This document shows, in pieces, positions 22,922 through 34,767 of a DNA stretch of 64,000 nucleotides. The stretch's first letter is position 1. Each line of letters starts with the position of its first letter. The notes beneath the pieces are model-generated. The model worked only from the letters and a program-made list of their open reading frames with translations, did no database searches and was not told the DNA's origin. Made by a program: the position numbers and the translations under genes. The stretch comes from Luzula sylvatica (taxonomy: Eukaryota > Streptophyta > Magnoliopsida > Poales > Juncaceae), in contig OX326959.1 of the NCBI GenBank assembly GCA_946800325.1, positions 46,623,566 through 46,687,565 on the forward strand. Reading direction: 5' to 3'.

Positions 22922-25135
22922 ACATAATAGAAGAATGGGATTGATATAACAGATTGATATTGAACCATCGAGTATAAACAAACAAAAATAAAACGTCGGT
23001 ACCACAAACTGGTACCAGACCAAAAAAACCCATAAGATGCATTCTAAGAAATTTTGGAGAGGCTTGATACATTTGTAACATTCCTACATAAAAAATTTAA
23101 ATAGAAACTCAATTAACAAATCAATTGAATCAAGTAGACCAAAAAAATAGTAGACTAATTGAACACTCTACCACATAGGGTATTCAATGGATTAGAGGCA
23201 GCATGATCCCGAGCCTAAAATTAGGATATACCAAGTTAGATTTAAATTATTACAAGGTAAAAAAAATCAAAATTACCATCTTTGTTCAATTCGTTCTTCG
23301 TAATTATTCCCCCCTTCCTATGATTCAGTCCCAATTGGGGAAATTCCTTGCTCAGGTCGTAAGTCAGGAAAGCGACGTTCCACGCGAGTAATTATTTCAA
23401 TCGAGATCTAGTGAGAAAAGAGCAAAGCTTTGTGACCAAAATATCATCCGATCTAGATATCTTTTTTTTTCATAACCATGTTTTCTTACGGCAAAATGGA
23501 TCTCTTTGGAAAGAGAAATACGAATCCAGACTTTTTCATAACCATGATTTCAAGAAAGGGTTGTCGGAAATATGCCGGAGAAAGCAGGCGATTTTATCTC
23601 GGCCATGGAGCAAGAGAAAGAAGAAAGAAGGAAAGAGGTGCTGTGAAAAAATGTTTTTATTTGCCACGTAAGCATTAGTTGGAATAAGAAGGGGTATTTA
23701 CTATTTTCGTCTCAAAATTGTGCTTCTTCCATGGAATAAGACAATTCCATCACCCCCTTGGAAGAAAAAATATTCCATAAATCCATGCTTATTCCATTTA
23801 CTTCTACCTCTGTTCGGCTGTAATTAACCATCTATTCCACTATTCCGTTCTTCTTCCAGGTCAAATTTGGAATTGGTGACATCAGCAAACAACAATGGAA
23901 TCGTAGATCTCTTGTATAGAACATTATTCACAATTAAATCGTGTGAAGAAATGTGCTAATTTAGCCATTTATGTATAATATAATACCAAACATTTTGTTA
24001 TTGTGTGCATCCTTGAGTCGAGGAAGCCGTCAAATCTCATTTTTTTGGTCTATCAATCTCAAATTCGTTTAAATAAACTAGCATGTACCCTCTCTAGTCT
24101 CTATGTAAATTTTTATACTCCTTTTAACATTTTATATTTGTTTTAAATTGCATGTAAATTTATTTAAATAAAAGAATAATTATACGTCCATTATTTGTTA
24201 CAAATTTAATTATAATATTATTCTCATTTTGTTCCTAATTTAAACATTAAATTTTTTTTTTATAAAAAATCATATGGATATAGAATAACATATAAATACT
24301 TAATTAGGAGTAACAATAATTTATTTACGGTCTATCAATTAGTAACCCAAATCAGGCTTCTAATTGGACTCTATAAGAAATAAATGGAATTAATTTATAA
24401 GGGGCACCACTAATTAATTAATAAACTCGAACAACTGAAAAAAATAAAAAAAACAGATAGTGCATGATTATTGATTAAGCATACATTTTTGTAATACATA
24501 TTGCATGATTAACTTAACTGGCATGCATTTGGGACCTCATTTCCCCACATAAAAGAAACCGAAAATATTTGTATATATGCTCTCCTATATGGGTCGATCG
24601 TATTTGTGTAAGATATCAAATTATGTTTAATATCTTTCACGAGTCTAGACGAATCGACGAATCGCGCAGATGACAAACTTCTTTTAGATGATGGAGAAAA
24701 CTGAAAAGTTAAGAGGAACTTTGGAGAGAGATGAGACTGTAAATTTTATAGGGAAATAATTCATCTACAGAGCCGAAGGCCTGATCTTTAAGACCACAAT
24801 ATTCAATCCTTTAGGTAATTTAAAACTTTTTTAAGCTTACCCCATGATATCTTTTTGCTTTATTTTATATATATTATTTAAATACACACGGGTTATTATT
24901 TCGTGCAAAATTTCCACAAAAACCTAGCGAAGCTCATTAAGTTCTAGCTAATTTTATTAAATACTTGCATTTTTTTTATATTAAAAAAAGACTGACAATC
25001 TTTCAATGATATAATTTTTTTAATCGTCATGTATCAGACCTTTATCAGATTTGCTAAAATTGAAGAAAGCGTGAACACGGCATTTGAGTATCACAATTTT
25101 CCAGCCACCAGGAATCTGATAGACTTTACTATAAA
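22922..25135. other. Intergenic with segmental repeats
   Basis: No gene is recognised. A frame at 23411-23671 is open but matches nothing known. Stretches at 23690-23850 resemble a degraded MITE (GGAATAAG..CTTATTCC). Copy 2 of the segmental repeat is at 24310-24700. A 100-bp block at 23985-24080 recurs at 34768-34870. Confidence 0.45.
24310..24700. repeat. Segmental repeat, copy 2
   Basis: This is the direct partner of 21190-21610, sharing blocks such as TAGTGCATGATTA and GAGTCTAGACGAA. It lacks the hexanucleotide expansion and has its own small insertions, so divergence is old. Confidence 0.75.
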
Positions 25136-25175
25136 CTAGCTTTATGCCCGCGCAATTGATGCGTGTGCGAATTAA
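25136..25175 (-). mobile_element. Helitron-like 3' terminus (minus strand)
   Basis: On the minus strand the sequence reads CGCATCAATTGCGCGGGC, then ATAAAG, then CTAG followed by T. A short GC-rich hairpin about 10 bp before a CTAG end is typical of Helitron 3' termini. The matching 5' TC end should lie to the right but could not be placed. Confidence 0.45.
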
Positions 25176-25383
25176 CACGCGTGCATTTGAACTAAATTAA
25201 TCTAATCATGACATATTTGCAAATATCATGATGTCAATAGATGCATAAGGTTCATGAAATTAGTCTATCACGGATATTATTTTCTGATCTAATTTGTATA
25301 AATAACATTTGTTCAGGTGTTTCTAAAATCGATTAATATAATCATGACATATTCGCAAATTTTAATATGTATGTAAAATAGCA

Positions 25384-25548
25384 ATAAAAGACCGAAATGT
25401 AAAAAAAGACCAAAATGTAAATAAAAAAGGATCAAAATATAAATTTTAAAAAAGGACCAAAATGTAAATTTTAAAAAGCATCAAAATATAAATAAAATAA
25501 GACCAAAATGTAAATAAAAAAAGACCAAAATGTAAATTTAAAAAAAAT
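25384..25548. repeat. Short tandem array, GACCAAAATGTAAAT units
   Basis: About eight imperfect units of 19-24 bp, each with GACCAAAATGTAAA or ATCAAAATATAAA and an A-rich spacer. No coding sense is evident. Confidence 0.75.
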
Positions 25549-25597
25549 AGGGATAAAAGCAAAAAATACCCTTTGCCACGTGTCCTCACCAGGCAAG

Positions 25598-26771
25598 GGG
25601 AGTAGCAGGGCCGGTCCGAATGTTTTCGTTGCCCCAGCCCGGAATGTTACTAGCATGAAATTATTCTTTAAGATGTTGCCCCACACTAAAGAATTGCAAG
25701 AAAAAATGAAGATGAAATTTAATTGTAATGTACTCTTTTAATATCTACTTGACTCCATAATGGAATAAGCTAACATGTCCAATTCGATAAACAAATAGAA
25801 ATAATTTGTACAAATCTCTACTATATAATAGTTTCATTTTAACCATCCTATACACAATTTTATTTTAATAGGAAAAATATGTTGTTTCATGATTTACCGT
25901 GTAAACTATTGAGTCGGAAGCAATTCTTGTTGTCTTAGAGGTGCAATTGATCTGGAAGTAGAATCGACAAAAATCAAATCAATTAACAAACATGAGTTAG
26001 TCGACAACAACATATCATGCATAAACAGATAATTAATCGAAAAATCAATTATAACCCAGTTTTTTTTACTAATGCTTGATAGGCCATTGATTGGTACTGT
26101 TGTGTTTTTATAAATTGGAGTGATAAATATTAGTAGTCGTATTTCAGAACTAGATGCGTCTTGACTCTTGTGTTCACTTAACCATCATAAAATGTACAGA
26201 TGTATTGTATTTTTAATACAACCGATCATTCATACATTTATTTATCAATTTTATGCCTTTTACATCTTCAATTGTTGATACAAATCAGGACAAATATAGA
26301 ATGAATTAAAAGAAACACACATTATCACATAGGATCTAACAAGGTGAAATCTACCCATAAAAACCCAATCGTTAGAAGAAGTGGATTGAAAAAAAGATTG
26401 TAACGGCTGGGTAACCATTCTCTTGCAGACGTCCTTTCGAGTGGGTATACTATGAACCCTAGCATACACATGTTTCCATCTTCTCCAGTGAAAACTTAAA
26501 AATTAGAAAATCTTACATGAATCGTGGGTCTATGTTTCTGATGTATTGGAGATTGACCATTGATACATGAAACTTCACAAATTATATTTCAGCACTTCAT
26601 GTATTTCATTTCGACCAATTCAACAAGCAGGCTTTATATTGGGTTTAGTATAATTTAGCACTCTCATAATAAGATACCCGCACATTATTAGATTATGTTG
26701 CCCCTTCCAACCCATGTTGCCCTAGCCCAGGGACTTGATGGGCTTGCCCCTGGGCCGGCTCTGGGGAGTAG
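25598..26771. mobile_element. Non-autonomous hAT element, 1158 bp
   Basis: The element is 25606-26763, flanked by GGGAGTAG at 25598-25605 and 26764-26771 (8 bp, exact). The ends are CAGGGCCGGTCC and, inverted, CAGAGCCGGCCC, the CAGGGCCGG type common to plant hAT elements. GC-rich subterminal parts (GCCCCAGCCCGG; TTGCCCTAGCCCAGGG) surround an AT-rich centre without a transposase frame. Confidence 0.9.
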
Positions 26772-27361
26772 CATTATACATATTATAATTATAATATAAT
26801 ATGAAGAGAACGGTGATACAAAATCAAGCCACAATATTTTGAAGTTTTTTAGGGTTTTTCAACATTGTTGTTGTCACTTGTAAATTTGTCGATGTGGAAG
26901 ATCAATAGTAAATATGTTTTTGTATAGTGTATTTGTAAATTTATGATTTTTTAAAGTATAAAAACCATTGAATCAAAATATATACTTCATCTGGATTAGT
27001 CAGGCCTGGTTCTCTAGATCATTATTAATATACTTATTGGGCCTATTTCTTTCCGAGATCAACACAACACAACGGCTAGTTTTTAAAAAGGAGAAATCCT
27101 GACCGTTCAGATGTTCAAATGCTCTCTACACATGGTTCATGTATGATTCGTGAAGTTCACTGTACCGTGTTCATACGCCAAGTGCATGAATGAATATCTA
27201 ATATGACCGTTGGAGCCTCACCTCTCTCTCTCTGTATCTTTTTAATCCCCCACTCCTCTCTCTGTCTCTCTCTCCGTCAATTCCCATTCAACTTTCTCTC
27301 TCTTCGAAATTTTCTTGGTTTCTATTCGCTTCGTCTAGGCTCGACTCAAGCAAGAAGAGAA
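26772..27361 (+). promoter_or_regulatory. Promoter region with MSA-type elements
   Basis: On the minus strand 27204-27214 reads TCCAACGGTCA, an exact match to the plant M-phase-specific activator consensus YCYAACGGYYA bound by MYB3R factors. It is 148 bp before the ATG. CACAACGGCTA at 27068-27078 fits at 10 of 11 positions, and 27100-27110 (inverted) carries the AACGGTCA core. A CT-rich leader follows. This predicts G2/M-phase expression of the downstream gene. Confidence 0.6.
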
Positions 27362-28458
27362 ATGGAGACTCCATTATCATCCATGAGAAGGGTAACAAGA
27401 TCTCAATCTGCTGCAATCTTGCGTAAGTTTTTGCATTTATACATTCCATACAGTTTATGATTTTACTTTATTTCTTAGATAATACATACCTTGCTTTTCG
27501 AGGGTATAAATCCAAATATACGAACAGAGATAATCCCTCTGTGATTTGTTCTTACAAATTAGTCCTTGAATTTCTCTTATCACAGAGAAGAGCAAGAAAC
27601 AAGAAGAAGCAAAAAGATTGCCTCTTCTCGACATCTCAAATGATTCGCCGATAATCGGCCTCACAACAGATAAAACCCCAAATCATAATTCTTCGAAGAA
27701 GGACTGTACCGACAAACGGGCCCCGCAATCAGGCCAGAGTATTCTGAGATGCCAAGTCAAGACCTTACTGCAAAGTTTCGAAGCCGAAAAAGAAACTGTA
27801 ACTTCTGAAGAGGTACCGTGTATCTTAAAATTTCTCCAATAAAGAAATTCATCGAATCTTGTCAAATTTAATTTTCTAATATTTATCGTCAGGTTGTTCC
27901 GACTCCGTGCGAAGAAGAAAATCAATTGAACCGTGAATTATTGTTTGATTCGCCTGAAAAATCAGAGAGCTCTTACAGCGACGGGTCGATGGACTCTTCT
28001 TCTCTTACCTCTGAGACCCGAAACCCTATTAGTTCGCCAGAGGATGAACGTTCCTCTGTTTGGTCAATCGAAGTCAATGCCAGCTCAGAAAAGGAACAAA
28101 TTGAAGAGATCGAGACTGCCGAATTTGATGAAGAATCGTACTATGAATCCGAAGAAGAGGAAGAGGTAAATAATTATTTTAATCAATTTCTTTAGAGAAA
28201 TATATTTTTAAGCCGTGGTTCAAATTTTCGAAACAGGGAGGTGATTTCTTCGATGATCTCTGCGAGGGGATAAATAAAATGTGCATAGTTGACGACGGCA
28301 CCGAGAAGGGCAAAAGCGCAAATTTGCCAGAGTTCACGGGCACGCGTACAAAATTTGTGTACAACAGTGAAGATGAGATTGAAGATCAACTAATATTGTT
28401 GAGGGGATTGCCAGCTCCAGAAGGGACTCATTTGCGATTCTGCGACGAGGAGAATTAA
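27362..28458 (+). CDS. Acidic plant protein with destruction-box-like motif
   Basis: Four exons (27362-27422, 27586-27812, 27893-28165, 28237-28458), phase-consistent, encode 260 residues. I do not know its function. It resembles, from memory only, a plant family annotated as aspartic/glutamic-acid-rich proteins that share an N-terminal MRRVTRSQ, an NDSPIIGL-type motif, a QVKTLLQ helix and a C-terminal TKFVYNSEDE-type motif. Residues 31-39 read RLPLLDISN, a full match to the APC/C destruction-box pattern RxxLxxxxN. Residues about 90-190 are Ser/Glu/Asp-rich and likely disordered, ending in an EESYYESEEEEE run. No signal peptide or membrane segment is seen. With the MSA element upstream, a mitotic role with APC/C turnover is a reasonable inference, not shown. 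Confidence 0.75.
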
Positions 28459-28639
28459 TGACTCATTTGAGATCAACAAATTGAAGGGTTTTTTTTGTCA
28501 AAAAATAAATTAGATGGCATTTATTTTTATTTTTACTTGTTTTGTTTTGTGATGTGTGTGTGTGTCATTAATTCTTTGGCACATACCAAACTCTATTTTG
28601 TTTTGTCATTTGTTGCTCCTTGTTGTTTGATTGTTTTTT

Positions 28640-29645
28640 TCCCCTTCTGTTTGAATAAGAAATTCTTTCGAAACTATTAAGAAAATTCTTGTTAAATTTA
28701 TTCCATTCTTTGTATTCTTCTGTTGATTGTATCAAAAAATTAACAAAGCTACAAGGCACTTCATAAATCACTAATTAGTTTACAATATTCTTAAAGGATT
28801 TTTTTTTGAAAAAATCTAGTCCCAAAGATCCTCTATTTTTTGGTTATTTCAGAAATAATCAATATATAATGCAAAAATGCAATGAATAAAAAGTCTTTTT
28901 GTCATTTCAAAAGTTTTTTTAAAAATAATCCAACACCAATCACATGATCACATCCTACTAAACACCAATAAAAAATAATAAAAAATAAAGTGATAAAGAT
29001 GAATAATACCTCCGGGAAATTATACTTTGCCCCCAAATCACCACCACATCCTAATTAACACACTTAATTGACACGGCGATTAACAAGAGACACACAATTA
29101 ACAATTAACTAATATAAATTAAGAATTGTTAATTCATATGTATGTTAATTATATATTAGTTAACATACATATGAATTAATAATTCTTAATTTATATTAGT
29201 TAATTATTAATTGCGTATTTTTATTAATTATCATGCTAATTAAGCGTGTTAATTATGATACAGAGAATGTGACGGTGAATTTTGGGGCGGGCTAAATTGC
29301 CTCTATAATCCGTACCGTCCCCTCCTCCCTAGCAAAACATAAATAAATCCTAAAAAGGACAATGGATCTCATTTTATAAGCAAATGGAAAAGAAAAGTTT
29401 AACAAGAGACAAAGAACATACATGCATTTTATATGTATCCGAGACATAAATTGCTCATGATTAAAAAATGGTATTGTCATACTCCATCCATATTCACTGC
29501 AACAAGTTAATTATAAATATTGCATATATTCTTAGTGAAGTCACAAGCCATAATCGACTTGATTGAGTGTGAATACAAGTTCAACAATTCGCCAATTTTC
29601 TCTTATCATTTAGGTATGTGTATACGAATAGAAATAGTATTTCCC
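28640..29645. repeat. Tandem segmental duplication, unit 1
   Basis: The unit begins near GAATAAGAAATTCTTT, runs through TTGTTAAATTTATTCCATTC and ends at TAGGTATGTGTATACGAATAG. The same order recurs in 29646-31492. It contains one MITE (29014-29302). The start overlaps the 3' flank of the acidic-protein gene. Confidence 0.8.
29014..29302. mobile_element. MITE family A, copy 1
   Basis: Imperfect terminal inverted repeats: GAAATTATACTTTGCCCCC at left and, inverted, GAGGCAATTTAGCCCGCCCC at right. The centre is a long AT-rich palindrome built on AATTAACAATT and GTTAACATACATATG. Further copies are at 30136, 31065, 34283, 34874 and 62376. Confidence 0.7.
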
Positions 29646-30135
29646 CTTTCTGTTTGAACTTTGAATAAGAAATTCTTTTGAACTATTAAGGAGAAAGTTC
29701 TTGTTAAATTTATTCCATTCTTTGTATTCTTCTGTTGCTTGTATCAAAAAATTAACAAAGCTACAAGCACTTCATAAATCACTAATTAATTAAATGATTT
29801 CTTTTGAAAAAAATCTAGTCCCAAAGATCCTCTACTTTTTTTATATATTTCAGAAATAATCAATATATAATATAATACAAAAATACAATGACTAAAAAGT
29901 CTTTGTGACTATCAATAATTAATTGACAGTTTAATATATAATACAAAAATAATTAATTAGTTTATATATAAAATGATATCTATTAATTAATACTAATCTA
30001 TCGTAATCATATTACAATAAGATGGGTCTTTTTGTCATTTCAAAAGTTTTTTTTTAAATAATCCAACACCATCACATGATCACATCCTATTAAACACCAA
30101 TCAAAAATAGAGTGATAAAGATGAATAATACCTCC

Positions 30136-30380
30136 GGGAAATTATACTTTGCCCCAAAATCACCACCACATCCTCTATATCCTAATTAACACACTTAATT
30201 AACATGGTGATTAACAAGAAATACACAATTAACAGTTAACTTAATATAAATTAAGAATTGTTAATTTATATTAGTTAATTGTTAGTTGTCTGTATTTTAT
30301 TAATTATTATGTTAATTAAGCCTGTTAATTATGATACAAAGGATGTGACGGTGAATTACGGGGACAGGCTAAATTGCCCA
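30136..30380. mobile_element. MITE family A, copy 2
   Basis: This copy is orthologous by duplication to the one at 29014. The left end GGGAAATTATACTTTGCCCC is the same, with the same preceding phrase GATGAATAATACCTCC. It therefore predates the tandem duplication. Confidence 0.75.
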
Positions 30381-30480
30381 TATACCTCCTTACCGACTAC
30401 CGTCCCCTCCTCCCTAGCAAAACATAAATAAATTGTAAAAGGGACAGTGGATCTCATTTCATAAGCAAATGGAAAAAAAA

Positions 30481-30733
30481 AGGAAAATGTTGTACATCCC
30501 CTACTCCCCTCCCCCCCAAGCCTTGATGACGTGGATAACGATTAACACCTCAAGAATTAACACACAAATACATGATTTAACATCTTAATTTGCGTTTTTA
30601 GTATCTTATTTTATGATTGAACACCCAAATAAGGTGTTAAATCATGTTTTTGTGTGTTAATTCTTAAGGTGTTAATTCTTATCCATGTCATCAAGGCTCC
30701 AAGTGTAGGTTGGGGGGGATGTACATCACTGCT
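30481..30733. mobile_element. MITE family B, copy 1
   Basis: The ends are ATGTTGTACATCCCC and, inverted, AGTGATGTACATCCCCCC. The interior has inverted phrases (TTGATGACGTGGATAA against TTATCCATGTCATCAA; TTAACACCT against AGGTGTTAA). It has no counterpart in duplication unit 1, so it inserted after the duplication. Confidence 0.75.
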
Positions 30734-30782
30734 AAAAAAAAAAGGTTTAACAAGAGACAAAGAACATACATGCATTTTATAT

Positions 30783-31035
30783 AGGAAAATGTTGGACATA
30801 CCCCCATCTCTCCCCTCACATCTTTGATGAGGTGGATATTGTTTAACACCTTAAAAATTAACGTTTTAATTCATGGTTTAACATCTTAATTGTATGTTCA
30901 ATCATAAATTGAGATAATTAAACCATAAATTATGATGTTAAATCATGTTTTTGTGTGTTAATTTTGAAAGTGTTAAATCATATCCTAGTCATCAAGGATG
31001 TGGGGGGAGAGTACTAGGGGATGTACATCACTACT
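30783..31035. mobile_element. MITE family B, copy 2
   Basis: Same length and layout as 30481-30733: ATGTTGGACATACCCCC at left and, inverted, AGTGATGTACATCCCC at right, with internal TTGATGAGGTGGATA and TGTGTGTTAATTTTG. It lies only 50 bp from copy 1. Confidence 0.75.
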
Positions 31036-31064
31036 CTTTTATATATGGAGTTCATATGGTATTT

Positions 31065-31297
31065 CTAAATTTCTCCCCCAACATTTTTTATATCATGAAT
31101 TAACAATTAATTAGCATGATAATTAATAGAAATACATTATATTAACTGTTAACTGATATATAATTAAAGTACGTATGAATTAACAATTTTTAATCAATAT
31201 TAATTAATCGTTAATGTAATGTATTTTTGTTAATTAATTATTATTCGGTGATATAGAGATGCTGGGAGGATTTGAGGGGCATGGTATAATTATCCTT
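31065..31297. mobile_element. MITE family A-like, degraded copy
   Basis: An AT-rich palindromic centre (ATTAACAATT, TTAATTAATC, GTTAATG) lies between CTCCCCCAACA at left and GAGGGGCATGGTATAATTAT at right. The terminal match is weaker than in the other copies. Confidence 0.5.
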
Positions 31298-31685
31298 TCA
31301 TATATGTATCCGAGACATAAATTGCCCCTGATTAAAAAATGATGTTGTCATACTCCATGCATATTCACTCCAACAACCTAACTACAAATATTGCATATAT
31401 GGCACAAACTATTGTTGAGTGTGAAAACTAGTTCAACAACTCTGTCCCATTTTCTCTTATCAATTAGGTATGTGCATACGAATAGATAATAGTACATCCA
31501 CAAAAGCAATACCTACAATTTTGACTAGTATCAAGACAAATTAGGGTTTTTCTTAACCTCTTTGGACTTGCATTGACCTTTTACAAACACTTTCAAACTC
31601 CACCAAACTTTGGTTTTAATATTATAAAAGTTAACAATATTGATGTAGCGGCAAATTATTGGTCCTTATTTCTTCATTCATAATA

Positions 31686-32805
31686 CTATAATGAGAATTG
31701 TACATCACTTTTCAAAATATATTCATTCAAATTCAAATCAAAGAAAGACAGATCATCCATTTGCTCAAAATTATTGAAGTCTCTCATCAATTCTCTCTCA
31801 AAGTGTTCCCAAAAATCACCCACCACCTCGCCACCTTTATCTTCTAATTCTTTCTCCATACTTGCTTCTCTCTCTGGGTGCTCAATTTCTTGACATAGCT
31901 CAGGCTCTATAATCACATTTGCTTTATCCAAATGATTTCTCTCATCCTCTTCAACAGAATACGATCGTCCCGTACACAAACCTTCAATTTGGATTGAAAT
32001 GGAATCATCCATTAACATACTAGATATATCCATATCCGATTCTACCGGGATCTCAAATTTATCTGAGGCGAGACTAGATGAGTCCAATTTAGGGCTTGAA
32101 TTTCCATTTTTAGTATTTTTTCTTTTCGGGTTTTGTTTTTTTGGCGCCAATCGCTTTTTTAAGTGCGTGTTCCATACATTCTTGATTTCGTTATCTGTTC
32201 TGCCCGGTAGGCATGCTGCAATTTTTGACCACCTTAACCAGAAAAAATAATATTAACTTAGTGTTAAGCTATTCGAATAATAAAGTATTATAGAAAATAA
32301 ACAAATGATTCTTCTTTTTAAGAAAAAAAAAACCAGCATGCGATCACATGTTGTTATTGGTATCGGATTATAAAAAATGAGTTAGAGTTATAAATATATT
32401 TCGTACTTGTTTCCGAGCATATTATGAAGCTTTATGATGGTTTCTTCTTCTTCTTGTGTGAAGTTTCCACGCTTTATGTCGGGTCGAAGATAGTTTATCC
32501 ATCTCAGTCGACAACTCTTGCCGCAACGTTTCAAACCTTTCAAATACAAAAAAAACTTATTTTTAATTGTAAAATACTAAAGTAGAATTGAATGTTCAAT
32601 TTGAAATCTTCCTCAATCCACCCTAAATATGAAAACAATTAACAAATTCTAAATATAGAGAGAGGGAGAAACCTGCGAGTCTCGGAAGGGCACGCCAATT
32701 ACTATGGCCATACTTTTGGACGTACGCGATGAGTCGCATGTCTTCTTGTGGCGTCCATGCACCTTTATTAAGACCGACCTTTGCGCAACACGGAGCTCTC
32801 CCCAT
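31686..32805 (-). CDS. MYB: R2R3-MYB transcription factor
   Basis: Three exons on the minus strand (32805-32673, 32536-32407, 32232-31686) of 133, 130 and 547 bp. The first two lengths are the classic R2R3-MYB pattern. The product has 269 residues. R2 has Trp at 17, 37 and 57; R3 has the usual Phe at 70 and Trp at 89 and 108. It starts MGRAPCC and contains [20 protein letters not shown], which places it with subgroups 2/3 (MYB13/14/15 or MYB58/63 relatives). These act in stress responses or in phenylpropanoid and lignin control. The bHLH-interaction signature in R3 is absent (ETI where D/E-L is needed). The C-terminal part is acidic and probably activating ([22 protein letters not shown]). 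I start at the MGRAPCC Met and not the earlier in-frame one at 32826. Confidence 0.93.
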
Positions 32806-32925
32806 TGATAAATTTCTAAACCGCAATCATCTACTTTCTCTCTCTCTCTCTCTCTAGAGCTTTCTCGGTATAGTAAACACTGCTGCTAAATAAAGCAAGT
32901 GAGCTCTCTCTTTATTTATATGCAT
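32806..32925 (-). promoter_or_regulatory. MYB leader and core promoter
   Basis: On the minus strand TATAAATAAAG (about 32911-32920) lies about 110 bp before the ATG, followed by a GA-rich leader with a (GA)n run (32837-32855). TATA placement is consistent with transcription toward the MYB gene. Confidence 0.5.
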
Positions 32926-34274
32926 ATGCATATGTAAGGATTTGGGCCTACAAGTAGAGATTCGGTCCTTACCAAACCCTACATTAAAATTGACGTATCT
33001 GAAGAAAGGCCACCTATATGATACTATTGGGGTGCATGCATCCATTTTGGACTTCAAAATTACTCATCTGGCTTCCACAATTTTCTTTTGAAATGACTTC
33101 ATTTTTAATTAATCACCATGGACACAACAAACCTTATAAATTTTAAATTGTCTATAAGAACACATTCTTGCTTTAATGGTTGTGAGAACATATCACATAT
33201 CAGGATACAAATTATATCTTTTGACTATATGAACAATTTGATCTTCAGAATAGTAGAATCAATTTTAGTACATCGATTTCTCCCGCCTCAATAAGTTGAA
33301 AAACAATCAAGAAAAAAAAAACACTGAGCCCTCTCGTGTTCCCCGCCCCTCTACGAAACTCTAGAATTAAGAGTTTCGGCGAAACAAAGATATTTTGGGT
33401 TTGTGTATTTTAAGTTTTCTAGAGACTCGATAATTTGCTTTTCTGAATCTGGTCGAAGAGAGGTCGATCATGTGATGCGAAAGAGAGTTGAACGGAAGTG
33501 GATCGAAAGAAATTCTTAGAGATAAAATGAACGGTTAAGGTTAGACTAGGGTTATCGGGTCGGATGCATGGTGTTTATTTATTGGTCGGGTTAAAAACTT
33601 AAAATCACTTTAATCACCTAAAAAAATCACTTTAACAAAAACTTTAAACCGGATAGGTCGTCAAATATCAGTATAAGTTTGTCAACGTTGGATGTACCGA
33701 GTTTTATGATCGACGAGAGGGCCGTTTTCTTTTTTCCTTTTCTACTCCAATTGCTATTATAATTAAGTCGTCTTTAATGTTAAAAACAATCATGTATTAA
33801 TGTATACCAGTACTTACAGCATGTATTTGGTACATTTTGTTCGGGTACGAAAATGCATCCGAATCGATCGTGTCGTGGATACAATGAAAGTAACAAGTGC
33901 CTAATTAGGACCACTAAATTAAGGTATCTTTTCTTTTAATTAGCTAATTGATTAATTGGTAGATTAAGTACAACAATCAGCCTGTCAATAATCAACAAAT
34001 TTAATTAGGAGAAAAAAGTTATTTGAAGCTTTTATTTAGAGATGGAAATACATGCTTTGTGCAAAGCTAATAACAATTGGCTAACTAATCACTTTTTTAA
34101 GAAACGTCTTATTCATATAGCTAATTACATGTCTTATCTCGCAATTTTTTTATGGTTCAAATTCACTCCAGTCAATTTGTTGGTAGGTCAAGTTACATTC
34201 GTATTTACATTATCAAGGTCTAATCATCATTAATAAATTTTTCATTGGCAAAAACGACCAAAAAGATTGAAACA
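32926..34274. other. Intergenic 5' of the MYB gene
   Basis: Overlapping CATATG/ATGCAT palindromes at about 32920-32935 are the only marked motif. No gene is recognised. Confidence 0.5.
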
Positions 34275-34543
34275 ATTTGGAAAGAGAAATTTTACTTTGC
34301 CCCCATATTTCACCACCACATCCTCTGTATTCTAATTAACACGCTTAATTAACATGATACAGATCCACAATTAACAATCAATTCATATTAATTAAAAATT
34401 GTTAATGTATGAATGTCAAATATATATTAATTGATAGTTAATTATGAGATATGTATTAATTACCATGCTAATTAAGTATGTTAATTAGAATATAGAGGAT
34501 GTGGAGGTGAAATCTGGGGCAGGGTAGATAGCCTCATTTGGAA
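34275..34543. mobile_element. MITE family A, copy with 8-bp TSD
   Basis: The element is 34283-34535, flanked by ATTTGGAA at 34275-34282 and 34536-34543. The ends are AGAGAAATTTTACTTTGCCCC and, inverted, GAGGCTATCTACCCTGCCCC. The 8-bp duplication suggests that family A is hAT-derived, but the match is AT-rich and could partly be chance. Confidence 0.65.
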
Positions 34544-34767
34544 ATTAGCAAGAAATCTTGTCATGTTCCGATTTGTTTGAAAATAACAGAAGTAATCATT
34601 TTTTGAAAAGAGAGAGAAAAATGGTAAAAACAAAAAATGATGGCCAATTTGCACCCAAGTTTAGACTTGAGATTTGATCAACTAGTTTGACATGAATATA
34701 TATATTATATTTTCATCAAGTTAAACTATATATCACGATTCATGACATATTCATTTATGGATAACAT

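Larger units (their letters stand above)
29646..31492. repeat. Tandem segmental duplication, unit 2 (expanded)
   Basis: This is the second copy of 28640-29645, about 840 bp longer. The excess is explained mainly by two family-B MITEs, a further family-A-like insertion and an AT-rich insert near 29900-30030. It ends in TAGGTATGTGCATACGAATAG, matching the end of unit 1. Confidence 0.75.

Noticed and set aside
23411..23678. Two overlapping frames of 86 and 66 residues
   Set aside because: They are Lys/Arg-rich with no recognisable domain or splice context, in a repeat-rich stretch.
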